The notes under the pieces are model-generated. The model saw only the letters and a program-made list of their open reading frames with translations. It did not search any database and was not told the DNA's origin. A stretch of 64,000 bases of DNA from an uncultured Subdoligranulum sp. (GTDB lineage Bacteria; Bacillota; Clostridia; Oscillospirales; Ruminococcaceae), in contig CAJFFY010000008.1 of assembly GCA_904374465.1 (NCBI GenBank), positions 1-64,000 of the forward strand, in the 5' to 3' direction. Shown here piece by piece: positions 24,300 to 32,187 of the stretch (position 1 is its first letter; the number at the start of each line of letters is the position of its first letter). Both the position numbers and the translations under genes were made by a program.

Positions 24300-24983
24300 T
24301 TACAGGGTGTCGGGATCGAACTTATAGCCGATACCCCACACCGTCACAATGTAGTTGCGGCAAGGTCCCAGGTGGCCGCGCAGCATCTTGATGTGGGTGT
24401 CCACCGTGCGGTCCTCGCCGTAATAGTCGTAGTTCCAGACCTTCTGCAAAATCTTTTCCCGGCTCAGGGCAATGCCCTTGTTGCTGACCAGAAAGACCAG
24501 CAGGTCAAATTCTTTGGGCGTCAGGGGGGCTTCCTGCCCGGCAATCTTTACGGTATGACTGGCTGTGTCGATCTGCAGATCACCGAACACATAGTTGCCC
24601 TGGTTTTCCTCGGTCTTGGGCATGGTGCGGGCCAGCACGGCCTTGACACGGGCCACCAGTTCCCGGGGAGAGAAGGGTTTGACCACATAGTCGTCGGCGC
24701 CGCCTTCTAAACCGGCCAGTTTGTCGTACTCTTCGCTGCGGGCCGTCAGCATGATGACGGGGGTCATGATCTTGCGGGTACGCATCTCCCGCAGGCAGGT
24801 CATACCGTCCATAAAAGGCATCATGATGTCCAGAATGACCAGATCGATGCCGCCCTGGGCCAGGGCGCTCAGCGCCGCAGCGCCGTCGCCGGCCTCCTCG
24901 CAGGTGAAACCGGCATATTGCAAATGCTCGCGGATCAGATCCCGGATCCGCGGTTCATCGTCCACGACCAAAATTTTTGCCAT
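24300..24983 (-). CDS. OmpR/PhoB-family response regulator
   Basis: A 227-residue two-domain regulator. The receiver has the acidic pair DDE at 8-10, phospho-acceptor Asp52 (VILDIMMPFMDG), Thr in MLTARS and Lys in VVKPFSP; the C-terminal winged helix has LTPKEFDLLVFLVSNKG and the RTVDTHIKMLRGHLG recognition helix. First gene of the operon with the kinase and the EF-hand-like membrane protein. GGAGG precedes the ATG. Target genes cannot be named. Confidence 0.97.
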   Translation of the reverse strand: MAKILVVDDEPRIRDLIREHLQYAGFTCEEAGDGAAALSALAQGGIDLVILDIMMPFMDGMTCLREMRTRKIMTPVIMLTARSEEYDKLAGLEGGADDYVVKPFSPRELVARVKAVLARTMPKTEENQGNYVFGDLQIDTASHTVKIAGQEAPLTPKEFDLLVFLVSNKGIALSREKILQKVWNYDYYGEDRTVDTHIKMLRGHLGPCRNYIVTVWGIGYKFDPDTL

Positions 24984-25110
24984 AAAGTCGGCCTCCTTTT
25001 TTCACACTCTCTATTCTAACACAATATTCTTTCTGCGTGGCGAAATTGTGAAAACTTTTGAAAATAATTATAAAATTTCCGGGGCCGGTATTTCTTGCCA
25101 CCGCCCCGCA

Positions 25111-25139
25111 TTGCAAACCAACCGGGGATGCGGTAAAAT
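25111..25139 (+). promoter_or_regulatory. Promoter of the GDPD gene
   Basis: TTGCAA 25111-25116, a 17-nt spacer and TAAAAT 25134-25139. Confidence 0.65.
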
Positions 25140-25160
25140 AAAAAAGAGGTGATAGATGGT

Positions 25161-26021
25161 ATGTTGCTGATCCTGCTGTTGCTGCTGGCATTGCCTGTGT
25201 TGCTGGTGGCGCTGGTGTTGTTTCTGGTCTGGCCGGGGACGCCCCGTGCGGCGCTGCGTCAGCCCTTCTGCGGGCGCAGCTATGCCCACCGGGGACTGTT
25301 CGGTACCCAGCAGCGCCCGCCGGAAAACAGCCTGCCTGCCTTTGCCGCGGCGGCCCGCAGCGGCTACGGCATTGAACTGGATGTGCAGTTTACCAAGGAC
25401 CGCCAACTGGTGGTTTTTCACGATGATACGCTGGACCGTATGACATCCGCCCGGGGCGGGGTGGACAGCACCCCCTGGCCGGTAGTCTCGACCCTGCCGC
25501 TGGCGGGCAGCGGGGAACATGCCCCCCTGTTCAGCGAGGTGCTGCGCACGGTGGCCCGGGCCAACCCGGCCACCCCCCTGATTGTGGAAATCAAGAGCCG
25601 CTACGAGTACAAGGGCCGCTACCTGGTGGAATTGTGCCGGGCGGTGCTGGGGGCGCTGAAAAACTATCCCGGGCCCTACTGTATCGAGAGTTTTGACCCC
25701 CGTGTGGTGCGGCTGGTCCGGGTGATGGCACCCGGCGTGGTGCGGGGCCAGCTGGTGGACAGCTACCGCAACCACCGTATCTACGGCACGGCGGCCCTGC
25801 CTGCTTACTTATTGTCCCACTGCTTCGGCAACCTGCTTGCCCGGCCGGACTTCATCGCCTGGTGCCCCGACAAACGCAACTGGGCCATCCGGCTCTGTGC
25901 GGCCCTGGGGGCCATGACGGTCATGTGGACGGCCATGCCGGGACATGACATTGCCCGGCTGGAACGGGACAATGATGCGGTGATCTTCCAATGGTACGAC
26001 GCTCAGCCCAAGTATAAATAA
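25161..26021 (+). CDS. Glycerophosphodiester phosphodiesterase family protein
   Basis: GDPD enzymes split glycerophosphodiesters or lipoteichoic-type glycerophosphate into an alcohol and glycerol 3-phosphate. An N-terminal transmembrane helix (LLILLLLLALPVLLVALVLF) anchors it. The catalytic HRG (AHRGLF), PENSLPAF, and ELDVQFTKDRQLVVFHDDTLDRMT motifs carry the usual His, Glu, Asp and second His; a late VEIKSR gives the last acidic ligand. ATG 25161 is preferred over GTG 25149 because AGAGGTG gives better spacing. Single gene; likely works at the membrane face on phospholipid or teichoic acid. Confidence 0.92.
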   Translation: MLLILLLLLALPVLLVALVLFLVWPGTPRAALRQPFCGRSYAHRGLFGTQQRPPENSLPAFAAAARSGYGIELDVQFTKDRQLVVFHDDTLDRMTSARGGVDSTPWPVVSTLPLAGSGEHAPLFSEVLRTVARANPATPLIVEIKSRYEYKGRYLVELCRAVLGALKNYPGPYCIESFDPRVVRLVRVMAPGVVRGQLVDSYRNHRIYGTAALPAYLLSHCFGNLLARPDFIAWCPDKRNWAIRLCAALGAMTVMWTAMPGHDIARLERDNDAVIFQWYDAQPKYK

Positions 26022-26082
26022 ACATATCCGGCGCAGTCCCCGCATATCCTTGCATGGAATGGATGACAAGGGGGCTGCGCTT

Positions 26083-26634
26083 ATGTTTTTGTGTACGGTG
26101 ACCAAACCCGGTTTGCGGCAGGCGGGTGCGCTTGCCCTGTGTGCGGTGTGTTTGTGCGGTACCATCGCGGCGGCGGTACATTTTTCTGGCGACGTGGTGA
26201 CGGCCGGGGCCGATGCCACGCCGGGCATCGAGACCACCCAGGACATCGGCACCTATTTTACCGGTTACGGCTTTGAGACGGACCTGTCCACCGCCGCGGT
26301 GGATAAGGTCAAGATCCCCAAAAAGTGGGATGACAGCTTTACGGCCTTCAACCAGGTGGTGCAGGAGAGCGACCTGGATCTTTCCGACTACAAGGGCAAG
26401 ACGGTGGAAAAGTGGACGCTGCTTTGCCCGGCTCTTTCCACCGGGGAGCAGGACACCTACTGTGTGCTGCTGGTCTATAAGACCAAGGCCATCGGCGCCT
26501 ATCTGCTGCAGAAACCTTCCGGGGAGGTGACCGGCCTGATCACGGCGGCCAAGGCCAGTGCCGAGGCAGCCGCTGCCCAGGAGGAAACCCAGGCCACGGC
26601 GGCAGAACCGGAAATCGAATATCCCACCGAATAA
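26083..26634 (+). CDS. DUF4830 membrane-anchored protein
   Basis: About 183 residues: an N-terminal hydrophobic anchor (ALALCAVCLCGTIAAAV), then a globular outside domain with GIETTQDIGTYFTGYGFETD and VDKVKIPKKWDDSFTAFNQVV, which I recognise as the DUF4830 pattern of Clostridia, and an Ala/Glu/Thr-rich low-complexity tail. Function unknown. ATG 26083 fits the hydrophobic start; an earlier ATG at 26050 is possible. It follows the GDPD gene by 61 bases and ends at a terminator, so the two may be co-transcribed. Confidence 0.75.
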   Translation: MFLCTVTKPGLRQAGALALCAVCLCGTIAAAVHFSGDVVTAGADATPGIETTQDIGTYFTGYGFETDLSTAAVDKVKIPKKWDDSFTAFNQVVQESDLDLSDYKGKTVEKWTLLCPALSTGEQDTYCVLLVYKTKAIGAYLLQKPSGEVTGLITAAKASAEAAAAQEETQATAAEPEIEYPTE

Positions 26635-26652
26635 ACCGGACCAAAACAAAAG

Positions 26653-26678
26653 GCCGGACCCGTCAGGGTCCGGCTTTT
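26653..26678. terminator. Bidirectional terminator
   Basis: Stem GCCGGACCC/GGGTCCGGC (26653-26661, 26666-26674) followed by T4, between converging units; also ends the nonulosonic-acid operon on the minus strand. Confidence 0.85.
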
Positions 26679-26680
26679 GC

Positions 26681-27127
26681 TCAGTTTTTGGGGCGTTTCA
26701 GCGGAATACTGCATACCAGGGCAATGCCCAGGGCCAGAGCCAGGGCGATCTTCAGGGTTTCCACACCCTTGTTGGCAAACAGGGTGCGGTCGTCCCGCAA
26801 GAAGTAATAGGCCGTGTAATAGATACCGGCACCGGGCACCAGCGGGAAGATGCCGCAGAGCAGAAACAGCGTGATGGGGGCCTTGTGCCGGATGGCAAAG
26901 AACCGGGCACAGGCGGTCAGCGGCAGGGCCGCCACCAGGGTGGCCACCGGCGCGCTCATGGCCAGCAGTTCCGCGCACAGGATGTAGACCAGCCAGCCCA
27001 CCGCACCAGTGAGTCCGGAGGCCAGATAATGCCGGGGGGATACCCGGAAGGTGACGCTGAAACTGATGGTGGCCACAATGGCCACCAGGAACTGGAGCAG
27101 GTAATCGGTCCACAGCGGCATTACCAT
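26681..27127 (-). CDS. Threonine/serine exporter, small subunit (ThrE C-terminal half)
   Basis: A 148-residue protein with four or five helices and the YjjB/ThrE_2 pattern (VAIVATISFSVTFRVSPRH, LTGAVGWLVYIL, LCGIFPLVPGAGIYYTAYYFL). In split systems it pairs with a ThrE_1 protein, here encoded immediately upstream with overlapping stop and start (ATGGTAATG). Start taken at 27127 with GGGGG seven bases away. Family members export threonine, serine or, in some bacteria, dicarboxylates, so the substrate is uncertain. Confidence 0.85.
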   Translation of the reverse strand: MVMPLWTDYLLQFLVAIVATISFSVTFRVSPRHYLASGLTGAVGWLVYILCAELLAMSAPVATLVAALPLTACARFFAIRHKAPITLFLLCGIFPLVPGAGIYYTAYYFLRDDRTLFANKGVETLKIALALALGIALVCSIPLKRPKN

Positions 27128-27900
27128 ACAATCGCCCCCAATCCCCGCGCAGCCAGCCAGGCCAGCACCACGCCGCAGGCAATGCTGCCCGCAATCAGCA
27201 CGGCGTCCAGCAGCCGGATGGCACCGGAAAGATAGTCGGCGTTGATGATATCCCGGATGCCCATGGTCAGGGCCACACCGGGGGTCAGCACCATCAGGGC
27301 GCCGATGGTGGCGGTGTTTACATCCAGCATGGGAACCAGGCGACTGACGCCCAGCGCCCACAGCGTGCACAGACAGGCCGCCACAATGTCGGTGAAAATA
27401 CGGTTGATCCGCCGCTTGCCAAACCACTGGCAGACAAAGGACTCCAACAATCCGGCCACGGCGGCCACCAATATCTCGGGGAGCATCCCGCCGAACAGAA
27501 AAGCAAAACCAGCGCTGCCCACCACGCAGGCCAGCCGTTCGGCCCGGGGCGGCGTATCGCCGATGGCCCGGGCGTCTGCCAGCTTGCGCCGGGCCTGGAT
27601 CAGGTCCAACTGCCCCGCAGCCAGTTCCCGGGAAAGCTCGTTGACCGCTTCCACCCGGCCCAGATGAATGGAAACCCGCGGCACATGGCGCACCATGCTG
27701 ATGCTGGTGCCGCCCGCCGGCCGGGCCGAGGCGAAGATGCCGTTGGTCAGCACATACACGTGGAATTCCTCCACCCCCAGGCTGTGGGCCATGATCTCCA
27801 TGGTCTGCTGGGCGCGGAACACCTCGCCGCCGTTCTCCAGCAGCGTCTGTCCGGCATCCAGAATCAGGTCCAGGGTCGGTTCAAACAGTTCACTGGCCAC
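27121..27900 (-). CDS. Threonine/serine exporter, large subunit (ThrE N-terminal half)
   Basis: A 259-residue ThrE_1/YjjP protein: cytoplasmic N-terminus (LDLILDAGQTLLENGGEVFRAQQTM), the conserved VYVLTNGIFAS and RVSIHLGRVEAVNEL, then about five helices including FAFLFGGMLPEILVAA and MVLTPGVALTMGIRDIINADYLSG. I take GTG 27900 as the start because GGGAG is seven bases upstream; it overlaps the end of the cytidylyltransferase gene by 11 bases. With the small subunit it should form one membrane exporter. Its place at the end of a sugar operon is unusual. Confidence 0.88.
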   Translation of the reverse strand: MASELFEPTLDLILDAGQTLLENGGEVFRAQQTMEIMAHSLGVEEFHVYVLTNGIFASARPAGGTSISMVRHVPRVSIHLGRVEAVNELSRELAAGQLDLIQARRKLADARAIGDTPPRAERLACVVGSAGFAFLFGGMLPEILVAAVAGLLESFVCQWFGKRRINRIFTDIVAACLCTLWALGVSRLVPMLDVNTATIGALMVLTPGVALTMGIRDIINADYLSGAIRLLDAVLIAGSIACGVVLAWLAARGLGAIVW

Positions 27901-28654
27901 GGATGTTCTCCCGCACGGCGTTGAATTCGGGGTAGTGGTCATACAGGTGCCGGGCAATGGCCTCCATCAGCAGGTAGTCGTGTTCCGAGTCGATGTCGAT
28001 GATGCCGGTATCCATCATGACGCTGACGCCGATCTTGCCCCGCCACAGCATGCCGTCGGTGTTGTTGGCCAGAAAATCCCGGCGGAACACATAGATGGAG
28101 GCATTCACGTCGTAGACGTCGGGGGCCTGCTGCCGACCGGTGAATTCGCTGTGGATGACCTGCTCCACATGGTCGTCCACCGTCTTGACCATGTTGAACC
28201 AGGGATTGCGCCGGGCTTCGCAGACGCTGAACACCAGGTCCAGATCCTCCCGGGACTGTTTGAGGGCAAAGGCATTCTCGATGTCGGCGGCGGTACGCAG
28301 CGGGCTGGTGATATCCAGGTCCATATGCCAGTCGTAGGTCGCGCCGGTGCGCGCCTCCATGCGGCGCAGGCTGTCCTGGTAGACTGCCATTTTGGGCACC
28401 TTGTCCCCACCCAGTTCGGCACCCCGGGGCAGATAGACCACCTCGGGGTAGCGATCGGCCACCAGCCGGGCCAGGTCCTCGCTGTCGGTGTTCAGTGCCA
28501 GATCCACCTGCAGTTCGGGGTGGTTGCGGCAGAACAGCTCGGCCGCGCTCAGCGAATAGTAGACCAGCGGCTGGCCGCAGAATACCTTCAGGTTTTTGTT
28601 CTTGAATCCCTTGCTGCCGGCACGGCCGCAAATGGTGATGAGCAGACGGTTCAT
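27890..28654 (-). CDS. Acylneuraminate/legionaminate cytidylyltransferase
   Basis: A 254-residue enzyme that activates nonulosonic acids (sialic, legionaminic or pseudaminic acid) with CTP to give CMP-sugar. The N-terminal nucleotide loop reads ITICGRAGSKGFKNKNL, followed by LALNTDSEDLARLV, WHMDLDITSPLRTAADIENA and the C-terminal VNASIYVFRR and DIDSEHDYLLMEAI, all typical of the NeuA/LegF/PseF group. Together with the synthase and hydrolysing epimerase in the same operon it supports nine-carbon sugar synthesis. Sequence alone does not separate LegF from NeuA; the LegC and PtmE-like neighbours favour the legionaminic route. Confidence 0.9.
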   Translation of the reverse strand: MNRLLITICGRAGSKGFKNKNLKVFCGQPLVYYSLSAAELFCRNHPELQVDLALNTDSEDLARLVADRYPEVVYLPRGAELGGDKVPKMAVYQDSLRRMEARTGATYDWHMDLDITSPLRTAADIENAFALKQSREDLDLVFSVCEARRNPWFNMVKTVDDHVEQVIHSEFTGRQQAPDVYDVNASIYVFRRDFLANNTDGMLWRGKIGVSVMMDTGIIDIDSEHDYLLMEAIARHLYDHYPEFNAVRENIRGQ

Positions 28655-28655
28655 C

Positions 28656-29603
28656 TTATTTCTCTCCCAACGTCAAACGTAATACCTGCAACGCCAGTTC
28701 CGGCGGGTTGCAGCTGGCCGGGGCATCCCCCAGCGCATAGTCCACAAAGTATTCCATCTCCCGCTCATAGCGGCGGTTGACGTCCTCCTCGTAATGCTGC
28801 ACGGTGCCGTCGGGCAGGGTCAGGGTGCCGGCACCGAAATCCGCCACCACGCTGCCGTCCCGGCAGAACAATTCTATGCTGCGGCGGTATCCCCGGCCGA
28901 AGTAATCCAGGTGGACCTCTGCCAAAAGCGACGGATACCGGGCAATGTACACCGACAGATCATCCGAGTCGATTTCCAGGTCGGAGTAGGTGCCCTTGAA
29001 ATTGCACAGCGCTTCCGGTACTCCGAACAGATCCACCAGGTAGTCCCATTCGTGAATCAGGTCAATGGTAACGCCGCCGCCCAGCGCCTTGTGGGCGCTG
29101 TACACCGTGCGGTAGTCCACCCCGGGGCGCCAGTCCGGCAGATAGCTGGAACAGATCACCCGGGCGCAGTAGGGGTGCAGCGTCGGCAGCAGCTCTTTCA
29201 GGGCCAGCATGGTGCCGCACCACCGCATGGGGGCCGCCACATAGGCTTTCTGCCCGGCGGGCAGAAGCTCGGCCAGCGAAAGCCCGGTCTGTTCGGCCGA
29301 AAAAATCGGCTTCTCGATGAACAGCGCCCCGCCCTTGCCGTAGACAGCCTGCAACGCTTCGGCGTGCAGGCTGGTGGGATTGGTGATGAAAATCAGATCG
29401 TAGCGGGCGGACAGCTGACCGGCGTCGGTGTACTGGGCGTGCAGCTTTTCCGCCACGCCGGGGCGCAGCGGGCGATGGGCGTCGCTGCGCAGGGCATCGG
29501 CCTGCAGCGTCCAGCCCCGGTCGGCACACAAGGTGGCCAGATTGTTCAGATGGCGCGTTCCGATGGAGCCCAGCCCCACGAACAGCGCGGTCAATGTTTT
29601 CAT
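28656..29603 (-). CDS. Gfo/Idh/MocA-family oxidoreductase
   Basis: A 315-residue NAD(P)-dependent enzyme. The Rossmann loop is FVGLGSIGTRHLNNL at the N-terminus, the sugar-binding domain has LFIEKPIFS with the catalytic-type EKP motif, then GGVTIDLIHEWDYLVDLFG. Such enzymes oxidise or reduce ring carbons of activated sugars. It sits one base before the cytidylyltransferase start and so is probably a tailoring step in the nonulosonic-acid pathway, as the similar PtmA/LegX-type genes are in other bacteria. The exact reaction is unknown. Confidence 0.85.
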   Translation of the reverse strand: MKTLTALFVGLGSIGTRHLNNLATLCADRGWTLQADALRSDAHRPLRPGVAEKLHAQYTDAGQLSARYDLIFITNPTSLHAEALQAVYGKGGALFIEKPIFSAEQTGLSLAELLPAGQKAYVAAPMRWCGTMLALKELLPTLHPYCARVICSSYLPDWRPGVDYRTVYSAHKALGGGVTIDLIHEWDYLVDLFGVPEALCNFKGTYSDLEIDSDDLSVYIARYPSLLAEVHLDYFGRGYRRSIELFCRDGSVVADFGAGTLTLPDGTVQHYEEDVNRRYEREMEYFVDYALGDAPASCNPPELALQVLRLTLGEK

Positions 29604-29618
29604 GGCAAAATCTCCCTG

Positions 29619-29960
29619 TCAGGTGGTGGAATCACGGTCAAAGCCCAGATAGCGGGTCCCCTGGAAGTGCAGGGTACCGTGATCCCCCTCGGCGATCATC
29701 CCGGCGTCCCGCCAGGGCAGGCGCAGTTCCAGCCGGTCGCCGCTCTCAAACTGGAAGGTGGCGTAGTAGGTGGTACTGCCGGTATGGGTGGTATCGTTGT
29801 AGTGGCTGGCCCGGCGTTTGGTCACTACGGTGGCGGGCACGCTGAGCCTGGGCGAAGCGTTGTTGCGGGAGCATTCCCGCAGATTGCGCACCAGAATGAC
29901 CACAAAAAGAATCACGAACAGCAGAAAGAAAAGATCAAAACCAAAGGCAGAAAAGAGCAT
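29619..29960 (-). CDS. DUF2500 small membrane-anchored protein
   Basis: 113 residues: an N-terminal transmembrane helix (LFFLLFVILFVVILV) and a beta-rich domain with SVPATVVTKRRASHYND, YYATFQFESGDRLELRL and GTRYLGFDRDS, the DUF2500 pattern. GGGAGG lies before ATG 29960. It is wedged between two sugar oxidoreductase genes with gaps of 15 to 17 bases, so it is transcribed with the nonulosonic-acid genes although its family has no known sugar role. May be a passenger gene. Confidence 0.8.
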   Translation of the reverse strand: MLFSAFGFDLFFLLFVILFVVILVRNLRECSRNNASPRLSVPATVVTKRRASHYNDTTHTGSTTYYATFQFESGDRLELRLPWRDAGMIAEGDHGTLHFQGTRYLGFDRDSTT

Positions 29961-29977
29961 AAGGACCTCCCGGCAAC

Positions 29978-30955
29978 TCAGGCCTGTTCCACGGCATCCA
30001 TCAGGTCGATGGCCGCCAGGTCCTTCTCAAAGGTCCAGCGGGGGGCCTCGGTGCCTTTCAGTACGCCGAAGAAGTTGGCCAGCTCGTCCACATAGGCGTT
30101 TTCCACAATGTTGTCGCTGTAGCGGCTGTCGTGTTCAAAACTGGTGTAGGTATCCACAAACTGTTTTTCGCCGTCCCGGAACTCGTACAGCGCCTTGGGG
30201 TTGCCCTCCCAGAAGAGGTGCAGCCCGTCGCCGAAGCATTCAAAGTTGCGCACGGCCTTGGGGGAAACCACATCCGCCGCCAGTACACCCTGAGCACCGC
30301 TCTTGTGGCGCAGCAGCAGGGTGGCACAGTCGGGATAGGGAAGACCCAGGCCACTGATGGAGTCGGTCTGCACGGTCATGGATTCCACCGCCCCGAAGGC
30401 GTCCAGCAGCCAGGGCAGATCGATGCCGAAAATCTCCCGCACACCGCCGGTGCGGGCATTGCCCACAAAGAAATTCTTGTAGTTTTCCCAGGGGTGCCAG
30501 TCGGGCAGATACTGTCCGATGTGATAGAGGTAATGCACAGGTTTGCCGAACTGCTGCACCGACTGCTTGATGTACTGGGTCTCCCGGCGGTACAGCATGG
30601 TGGAGGACAGGAACAGCGGCAGATGCTTTTCGGCCGCTTTGGCCATATTTTCGGCATAGCCGTCCCGCACCAGATTCAGCTCGGTGAAGACCGGCAGGTC
30701 ATGATCCAGCAGTTCGCCGATGATTCCCGCGTGGGAGAGCGGCGCCGTGCAGACCAGGGCGGCATCCGGGCGGGCCGCTTCCACGGCCTCCCCGATGGAA
30801 GCCCAGGCGTTTTCTACCAGACCCAGTTCTGTGGCTTCGGCCCGGCGGGCGTCGGCGCTGTCCACGCCCACGATCGCCAGGCTGGAGTCCATGCCTTTGG
30901 CCAACCGGGCGCGACGTTTGCCCATGCTGCCCAGACCTACGATGAGAAGTTTCAT
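29978..30955 (-). CDS. Gfo/Idh/MocA-family oxidoreductase (second copy)
   Basis: A 325-residue Rossmann-fold enzyme: LLIVGLGSMGKRRARLAKG, DAALVCTAPLSHAGI, LPVFTELNLVRDG (EKP position replaced by ELN) and REIFGIDLPWLLDAFG. It is only distantly like the 28656 copy. ATG 30955 overlaps the epimerase stop (ATGA) and has AAAGGAG. The loss of the Lys of the EKP motif suggests altered chemistry. Likely tailors an intermediate of the same nine-carbon sugar or a second sugar of the glycan. Confidence 0.82.
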   Translation of the reverse strand: MKLLIVGLGSMGKRRARLAKGMDSSLAIVGVDSADARRAEATELGLVENAWASIGEAVEAARPDAALVCTAPLSHAGIIGELLDHDLPVFTELNLVRDGYAENMAKAAEKHLPLFLSSTMLYRRETQYIKQSVQQFGKPVHYLYHIGQYLPDWHPWENYKNFFVGNARTGGVREIFGIDLPWLLDAFGAVESMTVQTDSISGLGLPYPDCATLLLRHKSGAQGVLAADVVSPKAVRNFECFGDGLHLFWEGNPKALYEFRDGEKQFVDTYTSFEHDSRYSDNIVENAYVDELANFFGVLKGTEAPRWTFEKDLAAIDLMDAVEQA

Positions 30956-32136
30956 AACTCGATGCTCCTTTGCGGATCGAATGCCGGCACGGGGCCGTCA
31001 TAAAAAGTCTTGACGGTGGAAAAGTCAAAGCGGCGCAGCACGGTGCAGATCTTGCCGCTGGTATCGCCGCCGTTGTAGGGACTGCGGGCGGTGTGTGCCT
31101 TGACGGAAAAAGCAGGGGAAAGGGCCTTGCGCAGCGTCTGTTCGATGGCATCGGCCCGGGCGGGGCAGCACAGCACGTTGGCGCAGAGCAGCCGTCCGGC
31201 CTGCCGCTGGCCGATGTTGACGGTGGGAACCCCGAAGGTGGGGGTTTCCACCACGCCCGAAGAGGAATTGCCGGCCACCAGTGCGGCCACCTGCATGGCG
31301 GAAAGGTACCGCCGCAGCCCCAGGCTCTGGATAAAGCCGGCCCGGTCGGGATGGGCGGCTGCAAAGGCCTGCATTTTGGCGGTGCAGATCTGGCCCCCCG
31401 CGTCGGCGTTGGAGCCGGTGATCAGCCAGAAAATGCCGGGCACTGCCTCCATGGCGGCGCACAGGGCATCCACCTGTTCGGCTGGGTCGGGGGCATCGGC
31501 GCTGGTTTCGGGGTGGTAAGTCACCAGGGCGAAGGGCTGCATCAGCGGGAACCCGGTGGAGGCACACAGTTCGTCCCGGCGCATCTTGGGCAGTGTGCGG
31601 ATGTTTTCATCCCCCAGGCCGCCCACGCAGAAGACCCGGGCCGGGTCTTCGCCCATCCGTACCAGTCGGGCGGCACTGTCGGCGCAGGAGGGGAAGTGCA
31701 GCGACGCCATCTTGGTGATGCAGTGCCGGTAGTATTCGTCGGCGGCGCCCAGCGTCACATCACCGCCCGAAATATGGGCGATGGGAATATGCCGGGCCGC
31801 GGCGGCGGTAGCCACCGCAAAAATCTCAAACCGGTCCCCCAGCAGCAGCACCACGTCCGGGCGGTGGGTGGCAAAATAGCCGTCAAACACCACCAGGGTC
31901 CGGGCGATGGTCCGGGCCACCGGTTCCTCCTGCTCCAGAAAGATGGGCAGCCGCGCGGCAATGGGCAGGCGGTCGGCCTCAATCTCCCGCACCGTTTTTC
32001 CCAGATGGGCACACAGATGCGCCCCCGTCACCACCAGCTGCAACGTCAGGTCGGTGGCTGTGGCCAGCTTCTGGAGGACAGGACGCAACAAGCCGTATTC
32101 CGCCCGGGTGGCGGTCACCACACAGATGGTACGCAT
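30952..32136 (-). CDS. legG: Hydrolysing UDP/GDP-HexNAc 2-epimerase (NeuC/LegG type)
   Basis: Removes the nucleotide while inverting C2 to give the free 2-epimerised hexosamine for the synthase. The 394-residue protein begins with the family signature TRAEYGLLRPVLQKL, followed by LLLGDRFEIFAVATAAAARHIPIAHISGGDVTLGAADEYYRH, ITGSNADAGG and AGNSSSGVVETPTFGVPTVNIGQRQAGRL. ATG 32136 has AAAGGA at seven bases; a longer start is less well supported. Substrate preference (UDP versus GDP) is inferred from the neighbours: a PtmE-like guanylyltransferase points to the GDP-linked legionaminic route. Confidence 0.9.
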   Translation of the reverse strand: MRTICVVTATRAEYGLLRPVLQKLATATDLTLQLVVTGAHLCAHLGKTVREIEADRLPIAARLPIFLEQEEPVARTIARTLVVFDGYFATHRPDVVLLLGDRFEIFAVATAAAARHIPIAHISGGDVTLGAADEYYRHCITKMASLHFPSCADSAARLVRMGEDPARVFCVGGLGDENIRTLPKMRRDELCASTGFPLMQPFALVTYHPETSADAPDPAEQVDALCAAMEAVPGIFWLITGSNADAGGQICTAKMQAFAAAHPDRAGFIQSLGLRRYLSAMQVAALVAGNSSSGVVETPTFGVPTVNIGQRQAGRLLCANVLCCPARADAIEQTLRKALSPAFSVKAHTARSPYNGGDTSGKICTVLRRFDFSTVKTFYDGPVPAFDPQRSIEL

Positions 32137-32187
32137 ACAGAGTCCTTTCTGCACAACGCGGCGGCAAAATTTGCCGCCGCGACTGCG

